A stretch of 64,000 bases of DNA from assembly GCF_014195095.1 (NCBI RefSeq), contig NZ_JACIBC010000005.1, positions 1 through 64,000 of the forward strand. Reading direction: 5' to 3'. The number at the start of each line of letters is the position of its first letter. Positions within the stretch are counted from its first letter, which is position 1. This DNA is from Rhizobium sp. BK602 (GTDB lineage Bacteria; Pseudomonadota; Alphaproteobacteria; Rhizobiales; Rhizobiaceae). Position numbers and translations under genes: made by a program. The notes under the pieces are model-generated. The model was not told where the DNA came from. It saw only the letters and a program-made list of their open reading frames with translations, and did no database searches. Positions 52,701 to 61,360 of this stretch are shown one piece after another.

Positions 52701-53111
52701 GTGCAACTGTCGCGCCTCATCTGCGGTGTCAACCGCAAGCTCGAACAGGCCATGGAAGCCCACCTGAGGCCTCTAGGTCTTTCGATAGAACAATATCGGA
52801 TTCTCGAAGCTCTCGACGAGCATGACGGCATATCCATGGGAGAACTGGCGGCGAAGGTCTTCGTCGACTCGCCGACACTCACCAAAATCATCGACAAGAT
52901 GGTCGCATCTTCAGATGTCTATCGCGCTCCCGATGCGAAGGATCGGCGTAAAGTCCTCATATTCCGCTCGAATAAGGGTAAGGACATTTTTTTGAAACTG
53001 CAGGGGCTCAGCGTTAAGGCCCAACAAGACGTGATGGACATATTGGGTCAGAAGGAGGCTAGAGACCTGTCTAACCTCCTTTACGAAGTGTTTGAAAAAC
53101 TTGACCAGTAA
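52701..53111 (+). CDS. MarR family transcriptional regulator
   Basis: A 136-residue MarR protein: dimerisation helix (LICGVNRKLEQAMEAHL), then a winged helix (QYRILEALDEHDGISMGELA ... DSPTLTKIIDKMVASSDVYR ... DAKDRRKVLIFRS). It starts with GTG at 52701, AGGAG 8 bases upstream. It is divergent from the amidase operon and convergent with the coniferyl-alcohol dehydrogenase gene; the amidase operon is the likelier target. Codon use is less GC-rich towards its 3' end. Confidence 0.88.
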   Translation: MQLSRLICGVNRKLEQAMEAHLRPLGLSIEQYRILEALDEHDGISMGELAAKVFVDSPTLTKIIDKMVASSDVYRAPDAKDRRKVLIFRSNKGKDIFLKLQGLSVKAQQDVMDILGQKEARDLSNLLYEVFEKLDQ

Positions 53112-53232
53112 TATCCGGTCGCGTGTTCGCCCTTGCCTGCCCTCGAAGGAATGCGAACCGCAGCCAGGTCCTTCGATTTGGATAGGCTTCTGATTGGTTT
53201 TTGGGCGACCAAGAACCGAAGACTTGGATCGA

Positions 53233-54000
53233 TCAGAGAGCCGCCGCGGCGAGGCCGCCATCGACCGCCAGGTTGACGCCGACCACCCAGCGGGCGGCAT
53301 CTGAGCAGAGAAATAAGGTTGGTCCGGCAATCTCGTCGGCAAAGGCAGGACGCTTCATCAGGCCCGCGTCGCGCTGCACCCGTTCTTCACCCAGCATGGC
53401 GACGAAATCGCCGAGGATCGGCGTGAACACCGGCCCCGGCGCCACCGAATTCATGCGGATGTCGTGCCGCATGAACAGATCGGAACTACGCGCGCGCGTC
53501 CAGACAATCAGCGCCTCCTTGAAATACTGATAGCAGGTCTCCTGTGCGACCGGGTTGTCGTTCAGCCAAGCCAGTCCGTCGGCGAAAGTCTTCGTCGCGG
53601 CGAGCGCATCATGAGCCTCGACACGTTTAGGCCACTCGGCGCCGAGAATGGAGGCGAAGTTGACGATCGATGCCCCCTTGGGCATGCGCGCCACCAGCGC
53701 TTCGGTAAGGTGGCGAAGCCCGAGGTAATTGACTTTCGCAACAAGGGCCCGATCGGCGGTTCCGGGCACGCCCGCCGCGTTGATCAGCGCATCGACCTGC
53801 CCGGGAAGCGAGCGGACGGCGGTGTCGATTGCGGCGGGATCGCTCAGGTCGGCCTTGACGAAGCCGTCAAGCGTCAGCATCGGATCGTTCCGATCCAGGC
53901 CGACGACATGCGCGCCGTGAAAGCGCGCCAGGCGGGCGACTTCGCCCCCAATGCCGGACGATGCGCCGGTAACGACGATTGTTTTTCCGTGAAAGTTCAT
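53233..54000 (-). CDS. calA: Coniferyl-alcohol dehydrogenase (SDR family, CalA-like)
   Basis: A 255-residue short-chain dehydrogenase. NAD(P) binding is by VVTGASSGIGGEVARL and NAAGVPGTAD; the active site shows NFASILGAEWPK and Tyr-x3-Lys in CYQYFKEALIVW. The blocks VPGTAD, VNYLGL, NPVA..CYQYFKEALIVW and IAPGPVFTPIL-like SVAPGPVFTPILGDF strongly recall CalA of Pseudomonas sp. HR199, which oxidises coniferyl alcohol to coniferaldehyde. It follows the aldehyde dehydrogenase gene by 86 bases, consistent with alcohol-to-acid oxidation under one sigma-54 promoter. Confidence 0.86.
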   Translation of the reverse strand: MNFHGKTIVVTGASSGIGGEVARLARFHGAHVVGLDRNDPMLTLDGFVKADLSDPAAIDTAVRSLPGQVDALINAAGVPGTADRALVAKVNYLGLRHLTEALVARMPKGASIVNFASILGAEWPKRVEAHDALAATKTFADGLAWLNDNPVAQETCYQYFKEALIVWTRARSSDLFMRHDIRMNSVAPGPVFTPILGDFVAMLGEERVQRDAGLMKRPAFADEIAGPTLFLCSDAARWVVGVNLAVDGGLAAAAL

Positions 54001-54086
54001 GGGGATTATCCTTGTTCCAAAAGACGTCGAGCCACATGCCGCGAAGCGGTCCGGGCTGGATCGGGAAAATGAAAAAAGCGGACGGA

Positions 54087-55559
54087 TCAGAACGGATAGG
54101 GCGTTGCGGCGCTTTTGACCGAAACCCACTGCCACTGGGTGAATTCCTCGATATCCGCCGGACCACCCACCCGCGTGCCGTTACCCGATTTGCCGCGGCC
54201 GCCGAAGGGGGCATATGGCCCGCCATTGACCGTCTGGTCGTTGATGTGCAACTGGCCGACCTCAAGCTCTTGTCCGACGGCCATCGCCCGGCCAACGTCG
54301 GCGGAAATGACCCCGGCGGCGAGGCCGTAATCGGATCGGTTGGCAAGCGCTATCGCCTCTTCGTCACTGCGGAAAGAGACGATGCAGGCGACAGGACCGA
54401 AGATCTCCTCCTCGAAGGCGAGCATGCCGGGCGTGACACCGGAAAGGACGGTTGCCGGATAGAAACGCCCTTCGCCGCGGCCGCCGACGAGCAGTCGGGC
54501 GCCTTTTGCGACGGCATCGTCGACGATCGCCTGGATCGCCGCCGCCTGGGCGTCCGAAATAATCGGCCCCAGCGCCACCTGGTTGCTCGAAGGATCGCCA
54601 ACGGGCAGGTGCGCGGCCTTTGCGACCAGCCGCTCAGCCACCGCCTGTTCGATTTTCTCGTCGATAAGAACCAGGCCGGTTGCCATGCAAATCTGACCCT
54701 GGTGAAGGAACGCACCCCAGGCCGCATTGGAGGCCGCGACGTCGGGATCGGCATCGTCAAGAATGATCAGCGCGTTCTTGCCGCCGAGCTCGAGCTGGAC
54801 GCGCTTCAGGTTCCTGCCGGCGATCTCGCCAACCTTGGCACCGCCGCGTGCGGAGCCCGTGAACGAGATCATCGCCACGTTCGGATCGCTGCAGAGGGCT
54901 TCGCCGGCGTCGGCGCCGCCGGGCACGATCTGCAGAACGCCCGCCGGCAGGCCAGCCTCCTCGAAAATGCGGGAAATAATGATGCCGCCCGAGATCGGCG
55001 TGCGTGGATCGGGCTTGTGCACCACCGCGTTGCCGACCGCCAGCGCCGCGGCAATGGAGCGAACCGAAAGCACCAGCGGAAAATTGAACGGCGAGATGAC
55101 ACCGACGACGCCATGCGGCACCCGCCGGGCATAATTTTCGCGATCATCCATGCCGGGAAGGAACATGCCGGACGGAGCCGTCGCGAGTGTTGCCGCATGG
55201 CGAATGAAGAGCGCTCCGTGCTCGATCTCGATCATCGCCTTCTGATGGATCGAGCCCGATTCCTTCATGATCCACTGGGCGAGCTCCGTGCCGTTTGCCT
55301 CCAGCAAGTCCGCCGCCTTGTTGAGGATACGCGCACGCTCCGCGCCGAGCATTCTTGCCCAGGCTTTCTGGGCCGCGCGGGCCTCGGCGGCGGCGCGAGC
55401 GATATCGGCTGGCCCGCCAAGCCCGACGGAGGCGAGAACCGTTCCGTTGGCTGGATCAGTGACATTGATCGTCCCTGCCTCGGTTCGATCCCAGCCGCCG
55501 AAGAAGGCGCGGCCGGTCCAGCGCTCGGCATCGATGAAATTATGGGTATGGATGTTCAT
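54087..55559 (-). CDS. vdh: Aromatic aldehyde dehydrogenase (vanillin/coniferaldehyde/benzaldehyde type)
   Basis: A 490-residue NAD-dependent aldehyde dehydrogenase of the benzaldehyde/vanillin class. Features include ISPFNFPLVLSVRSIA, FTGSARGGAKVGE, the catalytic Glu in LELGGKNALIIL and Cys in HQGQICMATGLV; HINDQTVNGGPYAPFGG near the C-terminus is typical of vanillin dehydrogenases. It may convert vanillin to vanillate, coniferaldehyde to ferulate, or both. GAGGAGG stands 8 bases before the ATG. It is first in the operon with calA, behind the sigma-54 promoter at 55702-55717. Confidence 0.82.
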   Translation of the reverse strand: MNIHTHNFIDAERWTGRAFFGGWDRTEAGTINVTDPANGTVLASVGLGGPADIARAAAEARAAQKAWARMLGAERARILNKAADLLEANGTELAQWIMKESGSIHQKAMIEIEHGALFIRHAATLATAPSGMFLPGMDDRENYARRVPHGVVGVISPFNFPLVLSVRSIAAALAVGNAVVHKPDPRTPISGGIIISRIFEEAGLPAGVLQIVPGGADAGEALCSDPNVAMISFTGSARGGAKVGEIAGRNLKRVQLELGGKNALIILDDADPDVAASNAAWGAFLHQGQICMATGLVLIDEKIEQAVAERLVAKAAHLPVGDPSSNQVALGPIISDAQAAAIQAIVDDAVAKGARLLVGGRGEGRFYPATVLSGVTPGMLAFEEEIFGPVACIVSFRSDEEAIALANRSDYGLAAGVISADVGRAMAVGQELEVGQLHINDQTVNGGPYAPFGGRGKSGNGTRVGGPADIEEFTQWQWVSVKSAATPYPF

Positions 55560-55701
55560 GCTGTGGGCCTCCTCATATCCCCGTGTCATGAGAGAAAGGC
55601 ATCGCTTCACCATTGCACGGTCCGCGCGGTTCGACCGACGTCTGCTATGGTAATGCTGCAATCCTCCCGGCCGCTGCTCCTCAAGCGGCCGCTCCTTCCG
55701 C

Positions 55702-55717
55702 AGCAAGGTGCGTGCCA
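55702..55717 (-). promoter_or_regulatory. Consensus sigma-54 (-24/-12) promoter for vdh-calA
   Basis: Read on the minus strand, TGGCACGCACCTTGCT matches the -24/-12 consensus TGGCACG-N4-TTGCW at every fixed position. It points toward vdh, and a sigma-54 activator gene is divergent. Confidence 0.85.
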
Positions 55718-55841
55718 GTTTTCATTTCTGCCGAGCCGGATGACGGCGACGGCAGATAAACGCTTGCACCAACTTGATTTTCAGGGGATCGGGAGTTCAA
55801 AACCGCTTCGGAAAATGGCTTGCCGAAATTCATCAAATGAT

Positions 55842-55874
55842 AAATAATTTCATTATTTTCAGAATTTCATGAAA
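55842..55874. promoter_or_regulatory. Palindromes, candidate enhancer sites for the sigma-54 activator
   Basis: Two inverted repeats, AAATAAT-ttc-ATTATTT (55842-55858) and TTTCATGAAA (55865-55874), lie 125-170 bases upstream of the -24/-12 element. This is the usual distance for enhancer-binding-protein sites, and they also sit at the start of the activator gene, which would allow autocontrol. Confidence 0.5.
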
Positions 55875-55881
55875 GATGATC

Positions 55882-57669
55882 ATGCCGAAGCGCAGAGTCC
55901 CGCCACACCTGATCTCCCTGGCCGACGCATCCAAACGGACCGGCAAGATGCTGTCGCGCGGCGCATATAGCGAGCTCGACACCGGCGCATCCCCGACATT
56001 GACCGAATTGACCGAGGCCCTTCATTTCGCGCTCGGGGACGGCCGCATCTGGCTGAACGATCAGCGCATGGTGTTGATGCAATCCAAGGTTCTGGGCCGG
56101 CTGCGGCAGGAGATCATCGAGGCTTTCGGGGTCGAAACCGCCACGGCCATGTTCATGCGCGTCGGCTACATGCAGGGCGTGCGCGATGCGGAGTTGATCC
56201 AGAAGCGGTTTCCGAACGAGGATCTGACCCATGCGCTGGCGGCTGGGCCGCGGGTCCACACCCTCGAGGGCTTCGTCAAGGTCACCACCCGCCATTTCGA
56301 ATTCGACAGCGCCCGAGGCACCTATTTCGGCGAGTTCGACTGGCACGATTCCTCCGAAGCCGCCGAACACATCGCCCATCATGGCCTTGCCAGCGCGCCG
56401 GTCTGCTGGATGCAGACGGGTTATCCCAGCGGCTATACCAGCACGCTCTTCGGACGCCCCGTCATCTTTCGCGAAGTCGAGTGCGCCGGCATGGGTGCGC
56501 CCCATTGCCGCGTGGTGGGTCAGAATGCCGAGGAATGGGGCGATGACGCGCCGGAACGCGCTTACCTCGGGCTTGAATGGCCAAGGTCCCGCCGCAGCGC
56601 TCGCCGCCACGCGGAGCCGGCATTGCAGCCAACCGAGCCGCCAGCGAAAGCCGGTCCGCCCGATATCACCGGCTCCAGCCAGGTCATTGGCGTATCGGCA
56701 AGCTTCCTGCGGGCGCGGCTGATGGTGGAAAAGGTCGCCGATACCGAAGCCACCGTGCTGCTGATCGGCGAATCCGGCGTTGGCAAGGAACTGTTCTCGC
56801 GGCAGCTTCACCAGTTGAGCAGCCGAGCCAATGGCCCGTTCGTGCCGATCAACTGCGCTGCGATCCCCGAAAACCTGGTGGAATCGGAGCTGTTCGGCGT
56901 CGAGAAGGGAGCCTATACCGGCGCGATCGCATCCCGGCCGGGATATTTTGAGCGTGCTGCGGGCGGCACCATATTCCTCGACGAGATAGCCTCGCTCGCC
57001 TATGCCGCGCAGGGAAAGCTGCTCCGCGCCGTCCAGGAACGGCAGATCGAGCGGGTCGGCGGCATCCGCACCATTCCGGCCGACGTGCGGGTGGTGGCGG
57101 CATCCAATGTCGATCTTGAAGGCGAAGTGCGTGCCGGACGGTTTCGGCAGGACCTCTATTTCCGCCTCTGCGTCTTTCCGATCGTCATTCCCCCGCTGCG
57201 CGACAGACGCGATGACATTCCGATGCTGATCGACCATTTCCTGCGCATTTTCCGCGAACGCCACCGCCGCGATGTCATCGGCCTGTCGCGACGAGCGATC
57301 GATGCGCTTTTGGCCTATGACTTCCCGGGCAATATCCGTGAACTGCAGAACCTGATCGAACGCGGCGTGATTTTTGCCGAGCCCGGGGGCCTGATCGATA
57401 TGCAGCACCTCTTCACCGGCGGCGAAGCCTCCCCGATGTTTCCGCAGACGCTGAACCGGGATGGGCGGATAAAGCCGAAGGATATACCCAGCGTCGTCTC
57501 GCATGCTGGCCCTATCGCCTCGCCTGGCGACCTTGCCGCCGCCGAGGGATCGCTCTACCGGGAAGCGCTGCGGGCCGCCGCCGGCAATGTCTCGGCCGCC
57601 GCCCGCAACCTTGGCCTTACCCGCCCCAAGCTGGAATACAGGCTGAAGAAGCTTGGTCTTGTGAATTGA
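55882..57669 (+). CDS. Sigma-54-dependent activator, XylR/DmpR (NtrC) family
   Basis: A 595-residue activator with an N-terminal aromatic-sensing XylR_N region ([18 protein letters not shown]), a V4R domain (about residues 135-200), an AAA+ domain with Walker A GESGVGKE at 296, the sigma-54-contacting GAYTGA at 343 and [10 protein letters not shown], and a C-terminal Fis-type HTH ([21 protein letters not shown]). GAYTGA replaces the common GAFTGA, a tolerated variant. It should bind an aromatic effector such as coniferyl alcohol, vanillin or ferulate. ATG 55882 (GAAAG 6 bases before) is preferred over 55876. It is divergent from the consensus sigma-54 promoter. Confidence 0.92.
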   Translation: MPKRRVPPHLISLADASKRTGKMLSRGAYSELDTGASPTLTELTEALHFALGDGRIWLNDQRMVLMQSKVLGRLRQEIIEAFGVETATAMFMRVGYMQGVRDAELIQKRFPNEDLTHALAAGPRVHTLEGFVKVTTRHFEFDSARGTYFGEFDWHDSSEAAEHIAHHGLASAPVCWMQTGYPSGYTSTLFGRPVIFREVECAGMGAPHCRVVGQNAEEWGDDAPERAYLGLEWPRSRRSARRHAEPALQPTEPPAKAGPPDITGSSQVIGVSASFLRARLMVEKVADTEATVLLIGESGVGKELFSRQLHQLSSRANGPFVPINCAAIPENLVESELFGVEKGAYTGAIASRPGYFERAAGGTIFLDEIASLAYAAQGKLLRAVQERQIERVGGIRTIPADVRVVAASNVDLEGEVRAGRFRQDLYFRLCVFPIVIPPLRDRRDDIPMLIDHFLRIFRERHRRDVIGLSRRAIDALLAYDFPGNIRELQNLIERGVIFAEPGGLIDMQHLFTGGEASPMFPQTLNRDGRIKPKDIPSVVSHAGPIASPGDLAAAEGSLYREALRAAAGNVSAAARNLGLTRPKLEYRLKKLGLVN

Positions 57670-57672
57670 TGA

Positions 57673-57682
57673 CTGTATACAG
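57673..57682. promoter_or_regulatory. VanR-type operator, upstream copy
   Basis: The palindrome CTGTATACAG, core TGTATACA, lies just after the activator stop and 72 bases upstream of a second copy of the core before vanA. GntR-FCD repressors such as VanR bind short palindromes of this kind. Confidence 0.6.
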
Positions 57683-57736
57683 CGATCAGATAAATATCGT
57701 CACAAACGTCATATTTTCGGATATTCACTCTCTATC

Positions 57737-57754
57737 TTGACATAATGTATACAT
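57737..57754 (+). promoter_or_regulatory. vanA promoter element with overlapping VanR-type operator
   Basis: A -35-like TTGACA (57737-57742) is followed immediately by the palindrome ATGTATACAT (57745-57754), core TGTATACA. A protein bound here would occlude polymerase. The -10 element is not obvious. A third core copy occurs inside vanA at 58040-58047. Confidence 0.65.
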
Positions 57755-57791
57755 CATGCGCTTCTTAAGCCATCTGAGGAGGACAGATGAG

Positions 57792-58853
57792 ATGAAGCGA
57801 CCAACCTTTCCCCTGAATGCCTGGTATGCCGCCGCCTACGATGTGGAGCTGAAGCGCGCGCTGCTGCCACGCACCATCTGCAACAAGCCAATCGTGCTCT
57901 ATCGCAAGGAAAACGGCACGCCCGCAGCCTTGGCGGACGCCTGTTGGCACAGGCTGGTGCCGCTCTCCTTCGGTCGGCTCGATGGCGACAATGTGGTATG
58001 CGGCTATCACGGCCTTGAATATGACGAGACCGGCCGCTGTGTATACATGCCATCACAGGACACCATCAATCCATCGGCCTGCGTCAAATCCTATCCGGTC
58101 GCCGAAAAGCACCGCTTCGTCTGGATCTGGCCGGGCGATCCGGCACTCGCCGACCCGGCGCTGATCCCCGACATGCATTGGAACGACGATCCCGATTGGG
58201 CCGCTGACGGCAAGCTGATCGAGGTGAAATGCGATTATCGCCTGGTCGTCGACAACCTGATGGATCTCACCCACGAAACCTTCGTGCACGGCTCCTCGAT
58301 CGGCGACCGTGCCGTGGCGGAATCGCCCTTCGAAGCCAGCCATTCCGATCGCTTCGCCTTTGTGACCCGGTGGATGCATGACATCGACCCGCCGCCCTTC
58401 TGGCGCAAGCAGTATGGCAAGCCGGGCAAGGTGGACCGCTGGCAGATCATCCGCTTCGAGGCTCCCTGTACGGTTACCATCGATGTCGGTGTCGCGGCGG
58501 CGGGCACCGGCGCGCCCCAAGGCGACCGCTCGCAAGGCGTCAACGGCTACGTCCTGAACACGATCACGCCATCGACGGACAACACCTGTCTATATTTCTG
58601 GGCCTTCGCCCGGAACTACGACCTGCACAACCAGGCGCGGACGCACGAACTGCGCGAGGGTGTCGCTGGCGTCTTCCGCGAGGACGAGGCGGTGCTTCAA
58701 GCACAGCAGATCGCGATCGAAGCCAATCCCGATCATCAGTTCTATAACCTCAACATCGATGCCGGCACGATGTGGGCTCGCAAGCTTATCGACCGGATGA
58801 TCGACCAGGAAATCAATCCAGAAGAAAACACCACAGCGGTGGCGGCGGAGTAG
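57792..58853 (+). CDS. vanA: Vanillate O-demethylase oxygenase subunit (Rieske)
   Basis: A 353-residue Rieske non-heme iron oxygenase, the length of VanA. The [2Fe-2S] ligands are Cys51-x-His53 (ADACWHRLVP) and Cys70-x2-His73 (CGYHGLEYD). The mononuclear iron site includes the DLTHETFVHG region (about residues 157-166). It removes the O-methyl group of vanillate as formaldehyde, giving protocatechuate, with electrons from VanB at 59680. The ATG at 57792 opens the conserved RPTFPLNAWYAAAYDVEL block; an upstream ATG at 57756 would overlap the promoter region. Confidence 0.9.
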   Translation: MKRPTFPLNAWYAAAYDVELKRALLPRTICNKPIVLYRKENGTPAALADACWHRLVPLSFGRLDGDNVVCGYHGLEYDETGRCVYMPSQDTINPSACVKSYPVAEKHRFVWIWPGDPALADPALIPDMHWNDDPDWAADGKLIEVKCDYRLVVDNLMDLTHETFVHGSSIGDRAVAESPFEASHSDRFAFVTRWMHDIDPPPFWRKQYGKPGKVDRWQIIRFEAPCTVTIDVGVAAAGTGAPQGDRSQGVNGYVLNTITPSTDNTCLYFWAFARNYDLHNQARTHELREGVAGVFREDEAVLQAQQIAIEANPDHQFYNLNIDAGTMWARKLIDRMIDQEINPEENTTAVAAE

Positions 58854-58856
58854 AGC

Positions 58857-59600
58857 ATGGCGGCAGAACGGGACGGCGCCCCCAAACAGCAGACGGCAAA
58901 GGCCCTGACCGGCCTTCGGGACCTCGTGCTCAAAGGCGAGGTACTGCCCGGAGAGCGGCTCTCGGAGGTAGCACTCGCCGCTCGGCTCAAGGTATCTCGC
59001 ACCCCGCTGCGTGCCGCCCTGCAAAAGCTGGAACAGGAGGGGCTGGTCGTCATGATCCCCTCGGGCGGCTATGCGGTTCGCAGTTTCAGCCGCCAGGACG
59101 TGATCGACGCCATAGAGCTTCGCGGCGTTCTCGAAGGCACTGCCGCCCGGCTGGCGGCTGAGCGCGGCGTATCGCCGGTAAAGCTGAAGGCGATTTCGGA
59201 CGTGGTAGCAGATCTCGACCGGGTGGTGGAGCCCGGGCCGGGCGCGATGGATTTCGGGCTCTACGAAATGCTGAACGAACGTTTCCACCGCCAACTCGCA
59301 GCCCTGTGCGGTAGCGAGGTCCTGAGCCGCGAGATCGAGCGGATCACCAGCCTGCCATTTGCCAGCCCCAATGCATTCGTCAATACGGAAGCGGATGTGC
59401 CGGCCTTTCAACGCACGCTGGTGGTCGCCCAGACGCAGCACAGGGCGATCATTTCAGCGATCGAACTGCGCGAGGGCGCGCGCGCAGAAGCGCTGGCGCG
59501 TGAACATGCGCGGCTGGCACGTCAGAACCTGGATTTCGTCACGGAAGAACAACCAGACCTGCGCAGCAAGGTGCTGGCGCTCACGCTGATGGCCGGCTGA
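58857..59600 (+). CDS. vanR: GntR/FCD transcriptional regulator, VanR-like
   Basis: A 247-residue FadR-type GntR regulator. The winged helix is at about residues 12-75 (LRDLVLKGEVLPGERLSEVALAARLKVSRTPLRAALQKLEQEG) and the FCD effector domain follows with metal-binding His residues (ELRGVLEGTAARLAAE; NERFHRQLAAL). It lies 3 bases after vanA and before vanB, the position and family expected for VanR, which represses vanAB until vanillate binds. Its likely sites are the TGTATACA palindromes before vanA. Confidence 0.88.
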   Translation: MAAERDGAPKQQTAKALTGLRDLVLKGEVLPGERLSEVALAARLKVSRTPLRAALQKLEQEGLVVMIPSGGYAVRSFSRQDVIDAIELRGVLEGTAARLAAERGVSPVKLKAISDVVADLDRVVEPGPGAMDFGLYEMLNERFHRQLAALCGSEVLSREIERITSLPFASPNAFVNTEADVPAFQRTLVVAQTQHRAIISAIELREGARAEALAREHARLARQNLDFVTEEQPDLRSKVLALTLMAG

Positions 59601-59608
59601 AGCGGAAG

Positions 59609-59629
59609 AGGCCCGTCGGGAGCGGGCCT
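59609..59629 (+). terminator. Hairpin between vanR and vanB
   Basis: A 7-bp stem AGGCCCG/CGGGCCT with a 7-base loop is followed by only TTTGC. It may be a partial terminator that lowers vanB relative to vanA-vanR, or an mRNA-stability element. Confidence 0.5.
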
Positions 59630-59679
59630 TTGCAGCCGATAACCGGCAGATCATCGAGATTCATCAAAGGGAGGAAAAT

Positions 59680-60666
59680 ATGCGGTCCAGACTGGAGTGG
59701 CGCAGGGCACGGGTCGTTGAGGCGCGGACGATTGCCGAGGATGTGCGGGCGGTAACCTTCGCCGTCGAAGGCCTATCCGCCAGCTTCGATCCTGGTTCGC
59801 ACACCAATATCAAGGTTCGGATCAACGGCGAACCGGCGATCCGCACCTATACCGTTCTGCCCGGACCGCCGGGCACGCTCTCCATCGCCGCGAAGCGTCA
59901 CCCAAACAGCCGTGGGGGCTCGGTCTTCATCTGGCAGCTACAGCCGGGAGACGAGACAGAACTGACCGAGCCCGAGAACCGGTTCGAGCTTTCCTGGCGC
60001 GCCTCTCGCTATCTCCTGATTGCCGGCGGCATCGGGATTACCCCGATCTATGGCATGGCGAGAACCCTCGCCTCGCGCGGGCAGACGCTCCGGCTGGCCT
60101 ATGCCGCCAAGAGCCGTCAGCAGATGGCTTTCCTCGACGAGCTTACCGCGCTGCTTGGCGACCGGCTGCAGATCTTTGCTCAGGATGACGGCGAGGCTCT
60201 CGATCTCGACACCGAATTTGCAGCCCTGCCGCCGGATGGCGAGGCGTATATCTGCGGCCCGCTCGGCCTTCTGGAGGCGGCGCGGCAGGCTTGGCAGAAA
60301 AGCGGACGATCGATGAGCCGCCTGCGCTACGAGGTCTTCGGCGATAACGGTCGCTTTGCGGAGCAGGCCTTCGATGTCGAAGTCGCTGAGCTCGGTGCCC
60401 GTGTTCGGGTTCGGGCCGACCAGTCCATGCTCGGCGTGTTGGTGGAGGCCGGCATCGACATGGTTTTCGATTGTCGCCGCGGCGAATGCGGACTCTGTGC
60501 CGTCAACATCGTGGAAGCGGATGGGGTGATCGACCACCGCGATGTTTTCTTTTCCGAAATCGAGCGGCAGGAAAATTCACGCATGTGCGCCTGCGTTTCG
60601 CGAGCCTGTGGCGGACGGATCGTCATCGATACCGGCTATCGGCCCGACCTCACGGCAGCAGAATAA
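59680..60666 (+). CDS. vanB: Vanillate O-demethylase reductase subunit
   Basis: A 328-residue class IA reductase: FMN/FAD-binding barrel (GEPAIRTYTVLPGPPG), NAD-binding domain (LLIAGGIGITPIYGMARTL) and a C-terminal plant-type ferredoxin whose cluster Cys are 265, 270 and 273 (CRRGECGLC) plus a distal Cys in MCACVSRACGG. It passes electrons from NADH to VanA. The ATG is preceded by a GGGAGG site. It lies 79 bases after vanR, past a hairpin, unlike the directly adjacent vanA-vanB order of many bacteria. Confidence 0.9.
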   Translation: MRSRLEWRRARVVEARTIAEDVRAVTFAVEGLSASFDPGSHTNIKVRINGEPAIRTYTVLPGPPGTLSIAAKRHPNSRGGSVFIWQLQPGDETELTEPENRFELSWRASRYLLIAGGIGITPIYGMARTLASRGQTLRLAYAAKSRQQMAFLDELTALLGDRLQIFAQDDGEALDLDTEFAALPPDGEAYICGPLGLLEAARQAWQKSGRSMSRLRYEVFGDNGRFAEQAFDVEVAELGARVRVRADQSMLGVLVEAGIDMVFDCRRGECGLCAVNIVEADGVIDHRDVFFSEIERQENSRMCACVSRACGGRIVIDTGYRPDLTAAE

Positions 60667-60736
60667 TCCACGCCTGTCCGGAAAGACGCGCAGTCCAAAT
60701 AGTGCAGCGGAGGCGAGCTGTCATGGCTTCCGCCGG

Positions 60737-61225
60737 TCAATCGCCGATCGGGAGCTCCGGGTTATCCTGGCGTGGAGCGCCCTCGCCCTCCTGCCGGATG
60801 CTGCGCAGGACGTCCAACGCAGCCTCCCGCAGTTCCGGCGCGAAAAGGCGCAGAAACCGCGCCTCGTGTGCGCCGATGATGGCATGCACCATCTCTACCC
60901 TCTCCATGCCGCTCCTCGTCAGGCGAAGAGCCTGCGATCGGCCGCCGACCGGCGCCCGGTCGACAAGCCCGGCCTTGGTCAGCCCGAGCATCAGGGGAAC
61001 CATGTTGGCGCGCTGGATGCCGAGGCTACGTCCGAGATCGCTCTGGGTACAGCCGGGATTGGCATCGATCAGCGTCAGAATGGACGCTTCGACCGGCCTG
61101 AGCTCGATTGTCTGAAGCCTTGAGCCCAGGTCAGCCATCATCACATTGGATGCCCTTCTCAGCTGATAGCCAAGCAGGGTCTCGAGCGGATCGCTCAATT
61201 TCGATGTGCGGGCGTCGATATCCAT
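60737..61225 (-). CDS. MarR family regulator, FerC-like
   Basis: A 162-residue MarR protein: GYQLRRASNVMMADLGSRL, then the winged helix LIDANPGCTQSDLGRSLGIQRANMVPLMLGL and wing APVGGRSQALRLTRSG. It is divergent from the feruloyl-CoA hydratase-lyase and synthetase genes. In Sphingobium SYK-6, FerC, a MarR repressor relieved by hydroxycinnamoyl-CoA, controls the equivalent genes; the arrangement suggests the same logic here. The tandem motif at 61237-61281 is the likely operator. Confidence 0.85.
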   Translation of the reverse strand: MDIDARTSKLSDPLETLLGYQLRRASNVMMADLGSRLQTIELRPVEASILTLIDANPGCTQSDLGRSLGIQRANMVPLMLGLTKAGLVDRAPVGGRSQALRLTRSGMERVEMVHAIIGAHEARFLRLFAPELREAALDVLRSIRQEGEGAPRQDNPELPIGD

Positions 61226-61236
61226 ATTCCGCCTAT

Positions 61237-61281
61237 AATGCTATTGCGCATAACAATCAAACAATGCTATGAGACATAACA
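61237..61281. promoter_or_regulatory. Tandem MarR-type operator
   Basis: Two copies of a 19-base unit, AATGCTATTGCGCATAACA (61237-61255) and AATGCTATGAGACATAACA (61263-61281), agree at 15 of 19 positions. Each contains ATGC/GCAT-like half sites. They start 26 bases apart and overlap the TATAAT box, a repressor arrangement. Confidence 0.65.
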
Positions 61282-61324
61282 TTACCGGTGAGGAGACCAT
61301 ATACCGGTACTGGAGGAATTTCTT

Positions 61325-61360
61325 TTGAAGACTATCGGCAGGAACGCCGCGATCCGTTGA
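61325..61360 (+). CDS. Possible 11-residue leader peptide
   Basis: A TTG start follows GGAGG by 8 bases and gives 11 codons before TGA (MKTIGRNAAIR). The ribosome site is strong but the frame is tiny and there is no attenuator-like codon run, so it may be chance or the remnant of a lost gene. Confidence 0.2.
   Translation: MKTIGRNAAIR

Larger units (their letters stand above)
55560..55881. other. Regulatory region between vdh and the sigma-54 activator
   Basis: No gene is supported in these 320 bases. They hold the sigma-54 promoter, two palindromes near the activator start, and a vdh leader of about 130 bases. An open extension of the vdh frame exists but is not conserved. Confidence 0.6.
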
